Shown: piece after piece, positions 55,252 through 63,838 of the stretch
How positions within the stretch are numbered: the stretch's first letter is position 1
Layout of the letters: the number at the start of each line of letters is the position of its first letter
Origin: Neorhizobium galegae
Lineage (GTDB): Bacteria > Pseudomonadota > Alphaproteobacteria > Rhizobiales > Rhizobiaceae
Length of the DNA stretch: 64,000 nt
Assembly: GCF_021391675.1 (NCBI RefSeq)
Contig: NZ_CP090095.1
Location: 935,501 to 999,500, forward strand
Direction: 5' to 3'
Position numbers and translations under genes: made by a program
The notes under the pieces: model-generated
The model's input: only the letters and a program-made list of their open reading frames with translations
Databases searched by the model: none
Told to the model about the DNA's origin: nothing

Positions 55252-56496
55252 ATGGAAATTCGCAATCAGGCCCTGCGGCAGCTCAAGAACCGCCGCGAAG
55301 GCTTCAGCCTCGAACAGCCCTTCTACACCGATCCCGCCTATTACAAGCTCGATCTGGAAATGATCTGGTACCGCGACTGGCTGTTCGTCGGGCATGATTG
55401 CGAGCTGCCCAAGGCCGGAGCCTATTTCACCCTGCAGATCGGCGATTATCCGGTCGTCGTCGTGCGCGGCCGCGACAACCAGATCCGGGCGCTGCACAAT
55501 ACCTGCCGTCACCGCGGCAGCCGCGTCTGCACCAAGGAGCATGGCTCGGCGGTGCGGCTGGTCTGTCCCTACCATCAGTGGACCTACGAGCTGGACGGCT
55601 CGCTTCTGGTCGGCCGCCAGATGGGCCAGGATTTCGACAAGACCCAGTTCAGCATGAAGAAGGTCCATTGCGAAAGCGTCGCCGGCTATATCTTCATCTG
55701 CCTTGCCAACGAGGCGCCGGATTTCGCGCCGGTTCGCGCCGCGATCGAACCCTATATGGCGCCGCATCGCCTGTCGGAAGCCAAGGTCGCGCATCAGTCG
55801 ACGATCATCGAGAAGGGCAACTGGAAGCTCGTCTGGGAAAACAACCGCGAGTGCTACCACTGCGCCGCCAACCACCCGGAGCTCTGCCGCACCTATCCGG
55901 AATCGCCCACCGCGACCGGGGTCCAGGGTGCCAAGGACGATCCGGTCATCGCCGCCCATTGGCAGCGTTGCGAAGAGGCCGGGTTGCCGAGCGAATTCCG
56001 GATGGACGAGACCGGCCAGTTCCGCGTCGCGCGGATGCCGCTGATCGAGGATGCCGAGAGCTATACGATGACCGGCCGCAACGCCGTGCAGCGCAAACTC
56101 TCCGACGACGTGACGATCAACTCGATCGGCACCATGCTGCTCTTCCACTATCCGAGCAGCTGGAACCACATTCTCGGCGACCACGCGATCTCGTTCCGCG
56201 TCACCCCGCTCGGGCCGGAGGAGACCGCGGTCACCACCAAATGGCTGGTTCACAAGGATGCGGTCGAGGGCGTCGACTACAATCTCGAAGAACTGACCCA
56301 TGTCTGGAACATGACCAACCACCAGGACCGGCAGATCGTCGAGGAAAACGCCTTCGGCATCCGCTCGCCCGCCTATGAGCCGGGTCCCTATTCGGCGCTC
56401 CACGAAGGCGGCGTCATGCAGTTCGTCGAATGGTATTCGAACTTCATGGTCAACCGGCTGCAGGGCGACCAGGCGCAGCTTTCGATCGTCGCCTGA
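55252..56496 (+). CDS. Rieske oxygenase, glycine-betaine/proline-betaine demethylase family (GbcA-like)
   Basis: 414 residues. Rieske [2Fe-2S] domain (about 45-150): NTCRHRGSRVC and CPYHQWTYELDG give the two Cys and two His. Catalytic mononuclear-iron domain follows, with ENNRECYHCAANHPELCRTY carrying the iron-binding His pair and bridging acid. The combination of NNRECYHC and a C-terminal TTKWLVHKDAVEGVDY points to the quaternary-amine demethylases GbcA and Stc2 rather than aromatic dioxygenases. The likely reaction is oxidative N-demethylation with release of formaldehyde; glycine betaine or proline betaine cannot be told apart here. No reductase (GbcB-like) is adjacent. The start has GAGGAAGG upstream. 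It is controlled by the cobalamin riboswitch. Confidence 0.88.
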   Translation: MEIRNQALRQLKNRREGFSLEQPFYTDPAYYKLDLEMIWYRDWLFVGHDCELPKAGAYFTLQIGDYPVVVVRGRDNQIRALHNTCRHRGSRVCTKEHGSAVRLVCPYHQWTYELDGSLLVGRQMGQDFDKTQFSMKKVHCESVAGYIFICLANEAPDFAPVRAAIEPYMAPHRLSEAKVAHQSTIIEKGNWKLVWENNRECYHCAANHPELCRTYPESPTATGVQGAKDDPVIAAHWQRCEEAGLPSEFRMDETGQFRVARMPLIEDAESYTMTGRNAVQRKLSDDVTINSIGTMLLFHYPSSWNHILGDHAISFRVTPLGPEETAVTTKWLVHKDAVEGVDYNLEELTHVWNMTNHQDRQIVEENAFGIRSPAYEPGPYSALHEGGVMQFVEWYSNFMVNRLQGDQAQLSIVA

Positions 56497-56606
56497 TCGC
56501 CAAGTCGTGATCGGCGTTGATCGATGCGGGGGGCGTGTTTCCCGGAACGGAATCCTGCGTATGGCGTTATTTTCTGATTGAAAATCAGAATGAGGAAGCA
56601 CTCCGC

Positions 56607-57029
56607 ATGAACGCCTTTCGTCTACGCCTGACTGCGGCGGCAGTCGCCATTGTCACGACTTTTGCTGGCCTTGTGCCTGCGCAAGCTGTCCAGATGCCGG
56701 CTCCGCCATCTGGCATTTCGGCCGCCGGCGATGTCACCAATGTCCAGTACCGTCGCGACTTCCGGCGTGACCGTTATGGCTGGTATCGCGGCCACCGCGG
56801 TTATCGCGACCGCCGGTCCGGCTACCGTTATCACAACGGGTTCTGGTTCCCGCTCGCCGCCTTCGGCGCCGGTGCCATCATCGGTGGTGCCATACAGGCC
56901 GACCGTGGCGGTTATTCGAGCCGTCACGTCGCCTGGTGTGAAAGCCGTTATCGCAGCTATCGGGCCTGGGACGATACCTATGCGCCGCGCGCCGGCGTGC
57001 GGGCACGCTGCATCTCGCCTTACAGGTAA
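56607..57029 (+). CDS. BA14K family exported protein, copy 1
   Basis: 140 residues: signal peptide (FRLRLTAAAVAIVTTFAGLV ending PAQA), an Arg/Tyr/Gly-rich middle (RDRYGWYRGHRGYRDRRSGY), a hydrophobic [17 protein letters not shown] segment, and the C-terminal BA14K domain with WCESRYRSYRAWDDTYAP and a Cys near the end. BA14K proteins are immunoreactive, lectin-like small proteins of Brucella and rhizobia. GAGGA lies about ten bases before the ATG at 56607. It has a strong terminator. Confidence 0.85.
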   Translation: MNAFRLRLTAAAVAIVTTFAGLVPAQAVQMPAPPSGISAAGDVTNVQYRRDFRRDRYGWYRGHRGYRDRRSGYRYHNGFWFPLAAFGAGAIIGGAIQADRGGYSSRHVAWCESRYRSYRAWDDTYAPRAGVRARCISPYR

Positions 57030-57056
57030 GCAAGCGTTGACCATCCCTTCGCCAGG

Positions 57057-57091
57057 CCCGGTCGCGGCATATGCCGCGGCCGGGTTTGCTT
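57057..57091 (+). terminator. Terminator of BA14K copy 1
   Basis: Long stem CCCGGTCGCGGCA (57057-57069) with TGCCGCGGCCGGG (57072-57084), one wobble pair, followed by TTTGCTT. It is 28 bp after the stop. Confidence 0.85.
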
Positions 57092-57221
57092 CGTCGCGGC
57101 GCACGTTAATTGCGCATTCAGGATGAACTTCCTAAGGTTGCGGCAAAACTGAAATCCGCTGCATACTGAAATAATTGGCTGTCAAAAATTGAAACATAGA
57201 CAAGGGATCTGGGGACTTAAC

Positions 57222-57674
57222 ATGACTCTTTTGAAGAAGATCGCGGTTGCGGGCATCTCCGCTGCCGTTCTCGCCGGCGCTCTGATGCCGGCTCAGGCGA
57301 TGCCGCTGCCGTCCGCTCCGGCGGCCGGGATCGAAACCAGCACTAACACCGACGTGACCCTCGTGCAGTACCGTCGCCATGGCGGCGGCTGGTATGGCGG
57401 GCATCGCGGTTATCGCGACTACCGTCCGGGCTATCGCCGCCATAACGGCTACTGGTTCCCGCTGGCGGCATTCGGTGCCGGCGCCCTGATCGGCGGCGCC
57501 ATCGCCGCCCAGCCGCGTTACGCCGAGCCGGCTCCGGCCTATGGCGGCGGCGACGATATCAATCCGCGCCACTACGAATGGTGCGCCGATCGCTACCGTT
57601 CCTACGACGCCTATTCGAACTCGTTCCAGCCGAACTACGGCCCGCGCCAGACCTGCTATTCGCCTTATTTCTAA
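57222..57674 (+). CDS. BA14K family exported protein, copy 2
   Basis: 150 residues, same layout as the preceding gene: signal peptide ([20 protein letters not shown], then PAQA), [20 protein letters not shown], a [19 protein letters not shown] segment and a BA14K domain with [19 protein letters not shown] and a Cys near the end. The shared [17 protein letters not shown] core shows that the two arose by tandem duplication. The ATG at 57222 follows GGGGA. Confidence 0.87.
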   Translation: MTLLKKIAVAGISAAVLAGALMPAQAMPLPSAPAAGIETSTNTDVTLVQYRRHGGGWYGGHRGYRDYRPGYRRHNGYWFPLAAFGAGALIGGAIAAQPRYAEPAPAYGGGDDINPRHYEWCADRYRSYDAYSNSFQPNYGPRQTCYSPYF

Positions 57675-57697
57675 TAGCGGCCGGTAGGCACTATCCC

Positions 57698-57732
57698 ACC
57701 CGTCCGGTATCGAACCCGGGCGGGTTTCGTTT
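57698..57732 (+). terminator. Terminator of BA14K copy 2
   Basis: ACCCGTCCGG (57698-57707) and CCGGGCGGGT (57716-57725), one wobble pair, then TTCGTTT. It lies between convergent genes. Confidence 0.75.
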
Positions 57733-57741
57733 GTCCGGCGG

Positions 57742-58767
57742 TCAGAGAATGCCGGTGCGCTTCAACAGCCACCAGGCGGCAAGCACCGAAACGCCGATCA
57801 AGCCGAAGGCATAGGCCGTCCCGCCGGAACCTCCCTCGAAGGGTAGCGACGAGGTGTTCATCCCGAAAAAGCCGGTGACCAAAGTCGGCGGCAGCAGGAA
57901 GGCGGTCATCAGCGACAGGATGTAGAGGTGACGGTTGGTCTCGGAAGAGAGCTTGGAGTCGATTTCCTCGTGCAGCAGTCGCGCCCGCTCCTGCAGCGCG
58001 TAGACATCGTGGTCCGCCGCCTCCAGCCGGCCGATCAGCCGCGAGGCGGCATCGTCGAAACCGGGCGGCATCTCGTCGTCATCGATCGCCGCCGCGCGCC
58101 TGAGCAGCGTCAGCACGGTCCTCAGGTGCCGGTGCAGCCTGACCACCGTCCGCCTGATCGGCGCGAGGCGCCGCCGTTCGTCGCGCGGCGTGTTGTCGTA
58201 GACGAAATCCTCGATGATGTTCATTTCTTCGGTGAGCTCCATCACCAGCGTGATCAGCGTGCGCTGGAACTCGGCAACCAGTGTCTCGAAGACGTCGATC
58301 GGCTTGTTGTAACGCGAGGCGTTCTTTTCTATCGCCGCCCGCACCCGGTCGATCGAGCGCAGGGGCTGCAGGCGCGTGGTGATGATGATCCTGTCCGAGA
58401 CGAAAAAATGCAGCCAGCCGATATTGCGTGTCTCGCTGTCGAATTCCCGCTGGAAATCGACCAGCGTGCCATAGACGAGCTGCTCGTCGAGCGTCACGGC
58501 GGCGTGCGTGTCGTGGGTGGTGAGCGCCGTGATGGCCGGCGGCGTCAGGCCCGGAAAGTTTTCCAGGAAGGCGTTGACGCGGCTATCGGCGAGATTGAGA
58601 TGCAGCCAGAGGAAGCCGTCTGCGATCTCAAGATCGCTACGCGCCGCATCAAGCGGCAGGCGAGTACAGGGCGCCGATCCCGGATGGAAGCGATAGGCCC
58701 AGACGAGGCCTGGGATAGCGGGGTTCATGAGGGACATGGGCGAGGAATCCGGAAGCATAGGCATCAC
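57742..58767 (-). CDS. CorA-family transporter, ZntB-like branch
   Basis: 341 residues: a large cytosolic N-terminal domain and two C-terminal helices with the GMN signature in VTGFFGMNTSSLPFEG. The loop after GMN (TSSLPF) and GFLWLHLNLAD near the N-terminus fit the ZntB branch, which transports zinc, rather than the Mg-specific CorA at 7925-8896, which has YGMNF. The start is uncertain: GTG 58767, ATG 58764 and ATG 58758 are all in frame, and GGAG is best spaced for 58758. Confidence 0.85.
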   Translation of the reverse strand: MMPMLPDSSPMSLMNPAIPGLVWAYRFHPGSAPCTRLPLDAARSDLEIADGFLWLHLNLADSRVNAFLENFPGLTPPAITALTTHDTHAAVTLDEQLVYGTLVDFQREFDSETRNIGWLHFFVSDRIIITTRLQPLRSIDRVRAAIEKNASRYNKPIDVFETLVAEFQRTLITLVMELTEEMNIIEDFVYDNTPRDERRRLAPIRRTVVRLHRHLRTVLTLLRRAAAIDDDEMPPGFDDAASRLIGRLEAADHDVYALQERARLLHEEIDSKLSSETNRHLYILSLMTAFLLPPTLVTGFFGMNTSSLPFEGGSGGTAYAFGLIGVSVLAAWWLLKRTGIL

Positions 58768-58831
58768 TCCATAGACCTCTTGTGTAACGCTCGTTTCAAC
58801 AAGATTCTCTAAAGCAGAAGAAGTAGCTTAG

Positions 58832-58966
58832 GCTTGTCATTCGGCCAGCGCCGCCGCCTACCGAAACGATCCGGACCTTTTGGCATGGCTGGACGCCGCG
58901 CTTGCCGACTATTTGGCGGACCAAGACGAAGACCTCGTCACGGCAGCCCTGACGAACGAACATTGA
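58832..58966 (+). pseudogene. Short open frame, possible gene remnant
   Basis: A 44-codon frame without ATG, from just after a stop at 58829 to TGA 58964-58966. The end reads LLAWLDAALADYLADQDEDL followed by VTAALTNEH, with GC-biased third positions and amphipathic-helix composition, like the C-terminus of a regulator. It may be the decayed end of a gene, a small ORF starting at TTG 58880, or chance. Confidence 0.25.
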
Positions 58967-58974
58967 CAACCGTA

Positions 58975-58990
58975 TTTACGTTTACGTAAA
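58975..58990. promoter_or_regulatory. Palindromic operator upstream of the acyl-CoA dehydrogenase gene
   Basis: TTTACGTTTACGTAAA: arms TTTACG and CGTAAA around a 4-bp centre, with a perfect inner palindrome TTTACGTAAA (58981-58990). It lies 78 bp before the start. From memory, TTTACGT-type palindromes resemble operators of MerR-type LiuR regulators of branched-chain and fatty acid catabolism, which fits the genes downstream; unverified. Confidence 0.55.
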
Positions 58991-59067
58991 AAGCATATGA
59001 GGAATGCCGACGGAGCAGAATCGGCTAGAATACGGCAGTTACGTCTGCGCCCACGAGGAGGAGCATC

Positions 59068-60861
59068 ATGTACAAGGCACCGGTCGAGGAGATCGCCTTC
59101 ACCCTGAATCACGTGGCGGGCCTTTCGGACGCCCTGGAGATCGGCAGGTTCGGCGACTTGAGCGCCGATCTGGTCGAGGCGATCCTGGAAGAGGCGGGAC
59201 GGTTTGCCGGTAACGAAATGGCGCCGCTCGGCGAGATCGGCGACAAACAGGGCGCCCGCCTGACCGACGGCAAGGTGAAAACGCCGGACGGCTGGCCGGA
59301 ACTCTATCGTCACTGGCGCGAGGGCGGCTGGAACGGCCTGACCGCGCCGGAAGCCTATGGCGGCCAGAACCTGCCGCATATGCTCAACGTCGCCGCGCTC
59401 GAAATGTGGAATTCCGCCTCCATGGCCTTCGCGCTGGCCCCGACGCTCACCATGGGCGCCATCGAAGCGCTGGTCGCCCACGGCAGCGAGGCGCTCAAGG
59501 AAAAATACCTCGCAAAGATGGTCTCCGGCGAATGGACCGGCACCATGAACCTGACCGAGCCGCATGCCGGCTCCGATCTCGGCGTCCTGAAGACCCGCGC
59601 GGAGCGCAGCGACGACGGCACCTACCGCATTTTCGGCCAGAAGATCTTCATCACCTGGGGCGAGCACGACGCCGCCGACAACATCATCCATCTGGTGTTG
59701 GCGCGGCTTCCCGATGCGCCTGCCGGCACCCGCGGCATCTCGCTTTTCCTGGTCCCGAAATTCCTGGTGGGCGACGACGGATCGCTGGAGGCGCGCAACG
59801 ACGTCTTCTGCCATTCGATCGAACACAAGCTCGGCATCCACGGTTCGCCGACCTGCACGATGATCTATGGCGACGGCAAATATTCTCCCGGCAACGAGGA
59901 GGACAAGGGCGCGATCGGCTGGCTGATCGGCGAGGAGAACAAGGGCCTCGCCTGCATGTTCACGATGATGAACAATGCGCGCCTGGCGGTCGGCATGCAG
60001 GGCGTGGCGATTGCCGAAGCCGCCACCCAGAAGGCGGTCGCCTTTGCCAGGGAACGCACCCAGGGCAAGGCGCCCGGCTGGTCTGGGGAGGGCATGAGCC
60101 CGATCATCGACCATCCGGACATCGCCCGCACGCTGATCACCATGAAGGCACTGACCCAAGGCGCTCGCGCCATCTGCTACACCTGCGCCCACGCGACCGA
60201 CATGTCGCACCATACCGAAGGCGATGAGGCCCGCCGCTGGACCGAACGTGCAGCGCTGCTGACCCCCATCGCCAAGTCCTTCGCGACCGATGTCGGCGTC
60301 GACGTTGCGTCGCTCGGCATCCAGGTGCATGGCGGCATGGGCTTTATCGAGGAGACGGGCGCTGCCCGCTACCTGCGCGACGCCCGCATCGCGCCGATCT
60401 ACGAGGGCACCAACGGCATCCAGGCGATCGACCTCGTGACCCGCAAGCTGCCGCTCTCCTCCGGCGACCAGGTGCGCGGCTTTGTCAGTGAGCTGAAGGA
60501 GATCGCCGACAAGGTCTCGGCCTCCGACGATACGGCATTCGGCGAGACGGGAGACCGCCTGCGCGCCGCCATCGCCGCTCTCGAAACCGCCACCGGCTGG
60601 CTCCTGGAAACCCAGGCCGCCGGCAAGACTGCCGATGCGCTCGCCGGTGCGACGCCCTATCAGCGCCTGTTCGGTCTGGTGCTGACCGGCTGCTACCTCG
60701 CCAAGGGTGCGCTCGTCGCCGCCGACAATGGCGGCCCGGAAAAGCGCGTCGCGCTCTGCCGCTTCATGGCCGAGAACCTGCTGGCCGAAACCTCGGCCCT
60801 CAAGGACCGCGTCATTTCGGGCGCCGCGAGCCTTGAAGCCGCCCGCGCGATCCTGGCCTGA
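59068..60861 (+). CDS. Acyl-CoA dehydrogenase (large, C-terminal-extended type)
   Basis: 597 residues, longer than the usual 380 because of a C-terminal extension (about 460-595). FAD and substrate motifs: MNLTEPHAGSDLGVLKTRAE and KIFITWGEHDAADNIIHLVL; QVHGGMGFIEE and the base-bearing YEGTNGIQAIDLVTRKL are in the core. FAD-dependent alpha,beta-dehydrogenation of acyl-CoA is expected. The length class includes DmdC-like methylmercaptopropionyl-CoA dehydrogenases, which also pair with a crotonase, so that is an alternative. GGAGGAG precedes the ATG. It is co-transcribed with the hydratase gene. Confidence 0.9.
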   Translation: MYKAPVEEIAFTLNHVAGLSDALEIGRFGDLSADLVEAILEEAGRFAGNEMAPLGEIGDKQGARLTDGKVKTPDGWPELYRHWREGGWNGLTAPEAYGGQNLPHMLNVAALEMWNSASMAFALAPTLTMGAIEALVAHGSEALKEKYLAKMVSGEWTGTMNLTEPHAGSDLGVLKTRAERSDDGTYRIFGQKIFITWGEHDAADNIIHLVLARLPDAPAGTRGISLFLVPKFLVGDDGSLEARNDVFCHSIEHKLGIHGSPTCTMIYGDGKYSPGNEEDKGAIGWLIGEENKGLACMFTMMNNARLAVGMQGVAIAEAATQKAVAFARERTQGKAPGWSGEGMSPIIDHPDIARTLITMKALTQGARAICYTCAHATDMSHHTEGDEARRWTERAALLTPIAKSFATDVGVDVASLGIQVHGGMGFIEETGAARYLRDARIAPIYEGTNGIQAIDLVTRKLPLSSGDQVRGFVSELKEIADKVSASDDTAFGETGDRLRAAIAALETATGWLLETQAAGKTADALAGATPYQRLFGLVLTGCYLAKGALVAADNGGPEKRVALCRFMAENLLAETSALKDRVISGAASLEAARAILA

Positions 60862-60872
60862 AGGAGACATCC

Positions 60873-61631
60873 GTGAGCGAGACCCACATCCTCGTCGAGC
60901 GCCCCGAGGCCCAGCCGGGCGTCATGGTGATCCGCTTCAACCGGCCGGAAAAGAAGAACGCCATCACCTCGGCCATGTACAACCGCATGACCGCCGCGCT
61001 CGAAGAGGCGAACCGCGACGACACCGTACGTGCCGTCGCCTTCCTGGGCACCGAAGGCTGCTTCTCCGCCGGCAACGACATGGGCGATTTCCTCGCCTAT
61101 GCCATGTCCGGATCGAAGGAGGCCCCTGCCGCCGCCGTTTTCATCAAGGCCTTGGCGCTTGCCGAAAAACCGCTGGTCTCGGGCGTCGATGGCCTGGCGA
61201 TCGGCATCGGCACCACCTTGAACATGCATTGCGACATGACGGTCGCCTCCGCCCGCAGCCTGTTCAAGACGCCCTTCGTAGACCTGGCGCTGGTGCCGGA
61301 AGCCGCTTCCAGCCTGCTGGCGCCGAAAGTCATCGGCCACCAGCGCGCATTTGCCATGCTGGTGGCGGGTGAGGGATTTTCCGCGCAGGCGGCGCTCGAT
61401 GCCGGGCTGATCTGGAAGATCGCGGAGCCGCAGGCTGTCGAAGCCGAAACGCTGGCGCTTGCCGCAAGTCTTGCCACCAAACCGCCGCAGGCCCTGAAGA
61501 TCGCCCGCGACCTGGTGCGCGGACCGCGCGACGCGGTGCTCGCCCGCATGGATGAGGAACTCGTGCATTTCTCCGCCCAGCTCAAAAGTGCAGAGGCGCG
61601 CGCGGCCTTCGAGGCCTTCATGCGACGTTAA
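60873..61631 (+). CDS. Enoyl-CoA hydratase/isomerase family protein
   Basis: 252-residue crotonase-fold protein. VIRFNRPEKKNAITSAMYNR, the oxyanion-hole segments FSAGNDMGDFL and VSGVDGLAIGIGTTLNMHCD, and the acid-bearing LALVPEAASSLLAPKVIG are visible. Only one of the two usual catalytic Glu positions is evident, so it may be an isomerase rather than a hydratase. The start is GTG 60873 with AAGGAGA six bases upstream, 11 bp after the dehydrogenase stop. Confidence 0.9.
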   Translation: MSETHILVERPEAQPGVMVIRFNRPEKKNAITSAMYNRMTAALEEANRDDTVRAVAFLGTEGCFSAGNDMGDFLAYAMSGSKEAPAAAVFIKALALAEKPLVSGVDGLAIGIGTTLNMHCDMTVASARSLFKTPFVDLALVPEAASSLLAPKVIGHQRAFAMLVAGEGFSAQAALDAGLIWKIAEPQAVEAETLALAASLATKPPQALKIARDLVRGPRDAVLARMDEELVHFSAQLKSAEARAAFEAFMRR

Positions 61632-61714
61632 CGGTGTCCCTTGGGAAACTTTGCTCCCGTCTTCTTTTGACGCAGCTTCGGCGCTAGATTGCCTCCACAA
61701 TTTGGGAGGAAAGA

Positions 61715-62083
61715 ATGTCGTATCGTTTCTGGTCGTGCTTGTGCGTATTGCTTCTGGGAATAGCGCCGGCGCAGGCCGAGATGCTGGCATTCCCATTGCA
61801 GAGCCAGCCGCTGCAACTCGCCCAGAGCCCCTCCGTCACCATTGGCCCGAACGGCGTCATCATCCGCCGTGAGGATGATCGCGACCGATATCGTGACGGG
61901 GATCGCGATCGTGACCGCGATAGAGATCGTCCCCGCCCGCAGCGTTATGTCTGCGTCGTCTCCCCGCCGCCGAGCGTGGATCGCCGTCGTCCCTATGTCT
62001 GCAACGCCGAACCTGGCCGCGTCGGCGGCCGTTGCCGCTGCTCCGGCGTGGTCGGCAGCGGCACGCTCGATCTGGATCGGTAA
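61715..62083 (+). CDS. Exported Arg/Asp-rich small protein
   Basis: 122 residues with a signal peptide (YRFWSCLCVLLLGIAPAQA). After TIGPNGVIIRREDD comes a low-complexity block of alternating Asp and Arg (about 54-73), then a Cys/Arg-rich C-terminus with YVCVVSPPPSVDRRRPYVC and RCRCSGVVG. The four to six Cys suggest disulfides in the periplasm. No family is recognised. GGGAGGA precedes the ATG. Confidence 0.7.
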   Translation: MSYRFWSCLCVLLLGIAPAQAEMLAFPLQSQPLQLAQSPSVTIGPNGVIIRREDDRDRYRDGDRDRDRDRDRPRPQRYVCVVSPPPSVDRRRPYVCNAEPGRVGGRCRCSGVVGSGTLDLDR

Positions 62084-62121
62084 GAGGCCCGGCGGTCACC
62101 CGCCAGGCCGTTATCCACTAT

Positions 62122-63705
62122 TCAGCCGATCGGGTTGATATCCCCCACGAAGCGTATCAGGTCGGCCATGGTGAAGTGGCCGGCCGTGGCGCCGGGCAGT
62201 TCCGGCTTCCAGTTGGAGCGCAGCCACAGGAACGACTCGTGGTCCCCGTGCACGAGGCCGAGGAACGTCTCAGCGACGATCGTCGAGGCCATCGGCCCCA
62301 GGCGTTCGCCCTGATGGTAGTGCTGCGCCTCCTTGAGCACGTAGTACCAGAGCGGCGTCTTGATATGCAGCCCGTGCCGTTCCGCAACTTTGCCGTCCTG
62401 GCCCTTGGCGACCTGCTCGGGCGTCATCGGCGTGAGACCCATCGCCCGACAGACATCCTGGCCGGATGGCAGGCCGATCTGCACGCCGCGCCGCAGGTTG
62501 CGGAAGGCCAGATTGGCTTCGCGCCTTTCAGTCTCGGTCGGATCCTCCCGAAGGCCCGGAAGTTCATGAAGCGAAGGCGTGATGAATGGATCCAGCCGCC
62601 GGGAGAAGTTGAAGGAAAAATCGGCACTGCCGGTTCCTTCGATGTCGAAGAACCGCCGCCAGTCGATGGCCCAGTTCGACGGAAGAGCGACCTGCGGATT
62701 GAGCGGGAAGTCCAAAGGGTCGGGATCCAGTTCGCCGACGATCTTGCCCGACTTGCCGGTGAAGAAGAAAAGCAAGGGAAGCGTACCATTGGCAATCGCG
62801 CCGGGACCGGGATGAAAGACGTGATTGTGGCTGTACGTCTCGCGCACCATCGAATGGCCGAGACGGTAGGCCGCCGCCGCGAACTCCGCGGGCATATAGG
62901 GCGTCTCGACGAACCGGTAGTAACGACGGCCGGCATCCTTGATCTTGCGGACGAGCCCCGGCTCGGTCAGCCTTTCGACGAAGTCGAACAGCACGATCCA
63001 CTGATAGTGCCAGGTGACGATGCGCCGCGCCTCCTTGAAAAGCGCGGTTCCATCCAGGCCGGGTTGTTTTTCCTTGACCCACTCGACGACGGCATTGTGG
63101 AACTTGATCATCAGCAGGTGTGTCTGCGCGACGAGAAGATTTTCGTCGTTTCGCTCGTCGAAGATCAATGCGTGGCCGACCTGGTTGCGCGGCAGGTCGT
63201 TCGGCAGGGACGGGATTTTCCCGGTGGGATTGGTCGGTGAATTGTCGCCGGATTCCGCCGCATGCCCGACCAGCAGCTTCGGTGTGATCCTGAAACTGAC
63301 CGGATCGCGCTGGTAAAGATAGGGATGGATGCCCGGGCCATCTCCGTAGAGTGAATCGAGATCGAGTGCCGGACTTCTGAAATTCCTGGTAGCCAGGGGA
63401 TCAGCCTTCTGCTGATCGAGCGGCGTCGTGTCGAGCGTGATGTCGTGATCGACGAATTGGCCGAAATAGGTAAAGCCTGCCGGGATGTGTCTGTTATCAC
63501 CCGCGGGATCGGGGTTTTCGCCCGGATTCCCCGGCTCCTTCATCGCGCGGGCGAGTTCGATCAGGATATCGTCGTCGACATTGAGCGGATCCAGTTTTGG
63601 AAACATCCGCCCGAATTTGCCGGGATCCCCATGCCCGGTCAGAGACTGAAGCGTCTCCCAGTGCATGCCTCGGACGCCGTGTCCATGCATTGCGAATTCT
63701 GTCAT
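62122..63705 (-). CDS. Animal-type heme peroxidase family protein
   Basis: 527 residues of the peroxidase-cyclooxygenase superfamily. The distal heme-site motif FGQFVDHDITLD gives Gln83 and His87; DERNDENLLVAQTHLLMIKF (about 183-202) is the conserved R-N-E region; the proximal His is His284 in RLGHSMVRETYSHN. No signal peptide is visible, so the location is uncertain. Such bacterial members (peroxicin-like) use hydrogen peroxide and may oxidise halides or phenols; the natural substrate is unknown. The ATG at 63705 has GAAGGAGGG upstream; an open frame continues to 63774. Confidence 0.88.
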   Translation of the reverse strand: MTEFAMHGHGVRGMHWETLQSLTGHGDPGKFGRMFPKLDPLNVDDDILIELARAMKEPGNPGENPDPAGDNRHIPAGFTYFGQFVDHDITLDTTPLDQQKADPLATRNFRSPALDLDSLYGDGPGIHPYLYQRDPVSFRITPKLLVGHAAESGDNSPTNPTGKIPSLPNDLPRNQVGHALIFDERNDENLLVAQTHLLMIKFHNAVVEWVKEKQPGLDGTALFKEARRIVTWHYQWIVLFDFVERLTEPGLVRKIKDAGRRYYRFVETPYMPAEFAAAAYRLGHSMVRETYSHNHVFHPGPGAIANGTLPLLFFFTGKSGKIVGELDPDPLDFPLNPQVALPSNWAIDWRRFFDIEGTGSADFSFNFSRRLDPFITPSLHELPGLREDPTETERREANLAFRNLRRGVQIGLPSGQDVCRAMGLTPMTPEQVAKGQDGKVAERHGLHIKTPLWYYVLKEAQHYHQGERLGPMASTIVAETFLGLVHGDHESFLWLRSNWKPELPGATAGHFTMADLIRFVGDINPIG

Positions 63706-63838
63706 GATTGCCCTCCTTCGAAGACCATCGCCACTCGTTATTCGCGGCTGATGGTTGCATCGAAAGGATGGCATTTTAACTTATTGATGCAAACAAATCG
63801 AATGCAACTCAGAATTGTTTCCGACGTGCGAAGCGCCG

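Noticed and set aside
58909..60870. Long minus-strand open frame of 653 codons
   Set aside because: It lies opposite the acyl-CoA dehydrogenase gene, is rich in Arg, Gly, Asp and His as expected for the antisense of high-GC coding, and resembles no family.
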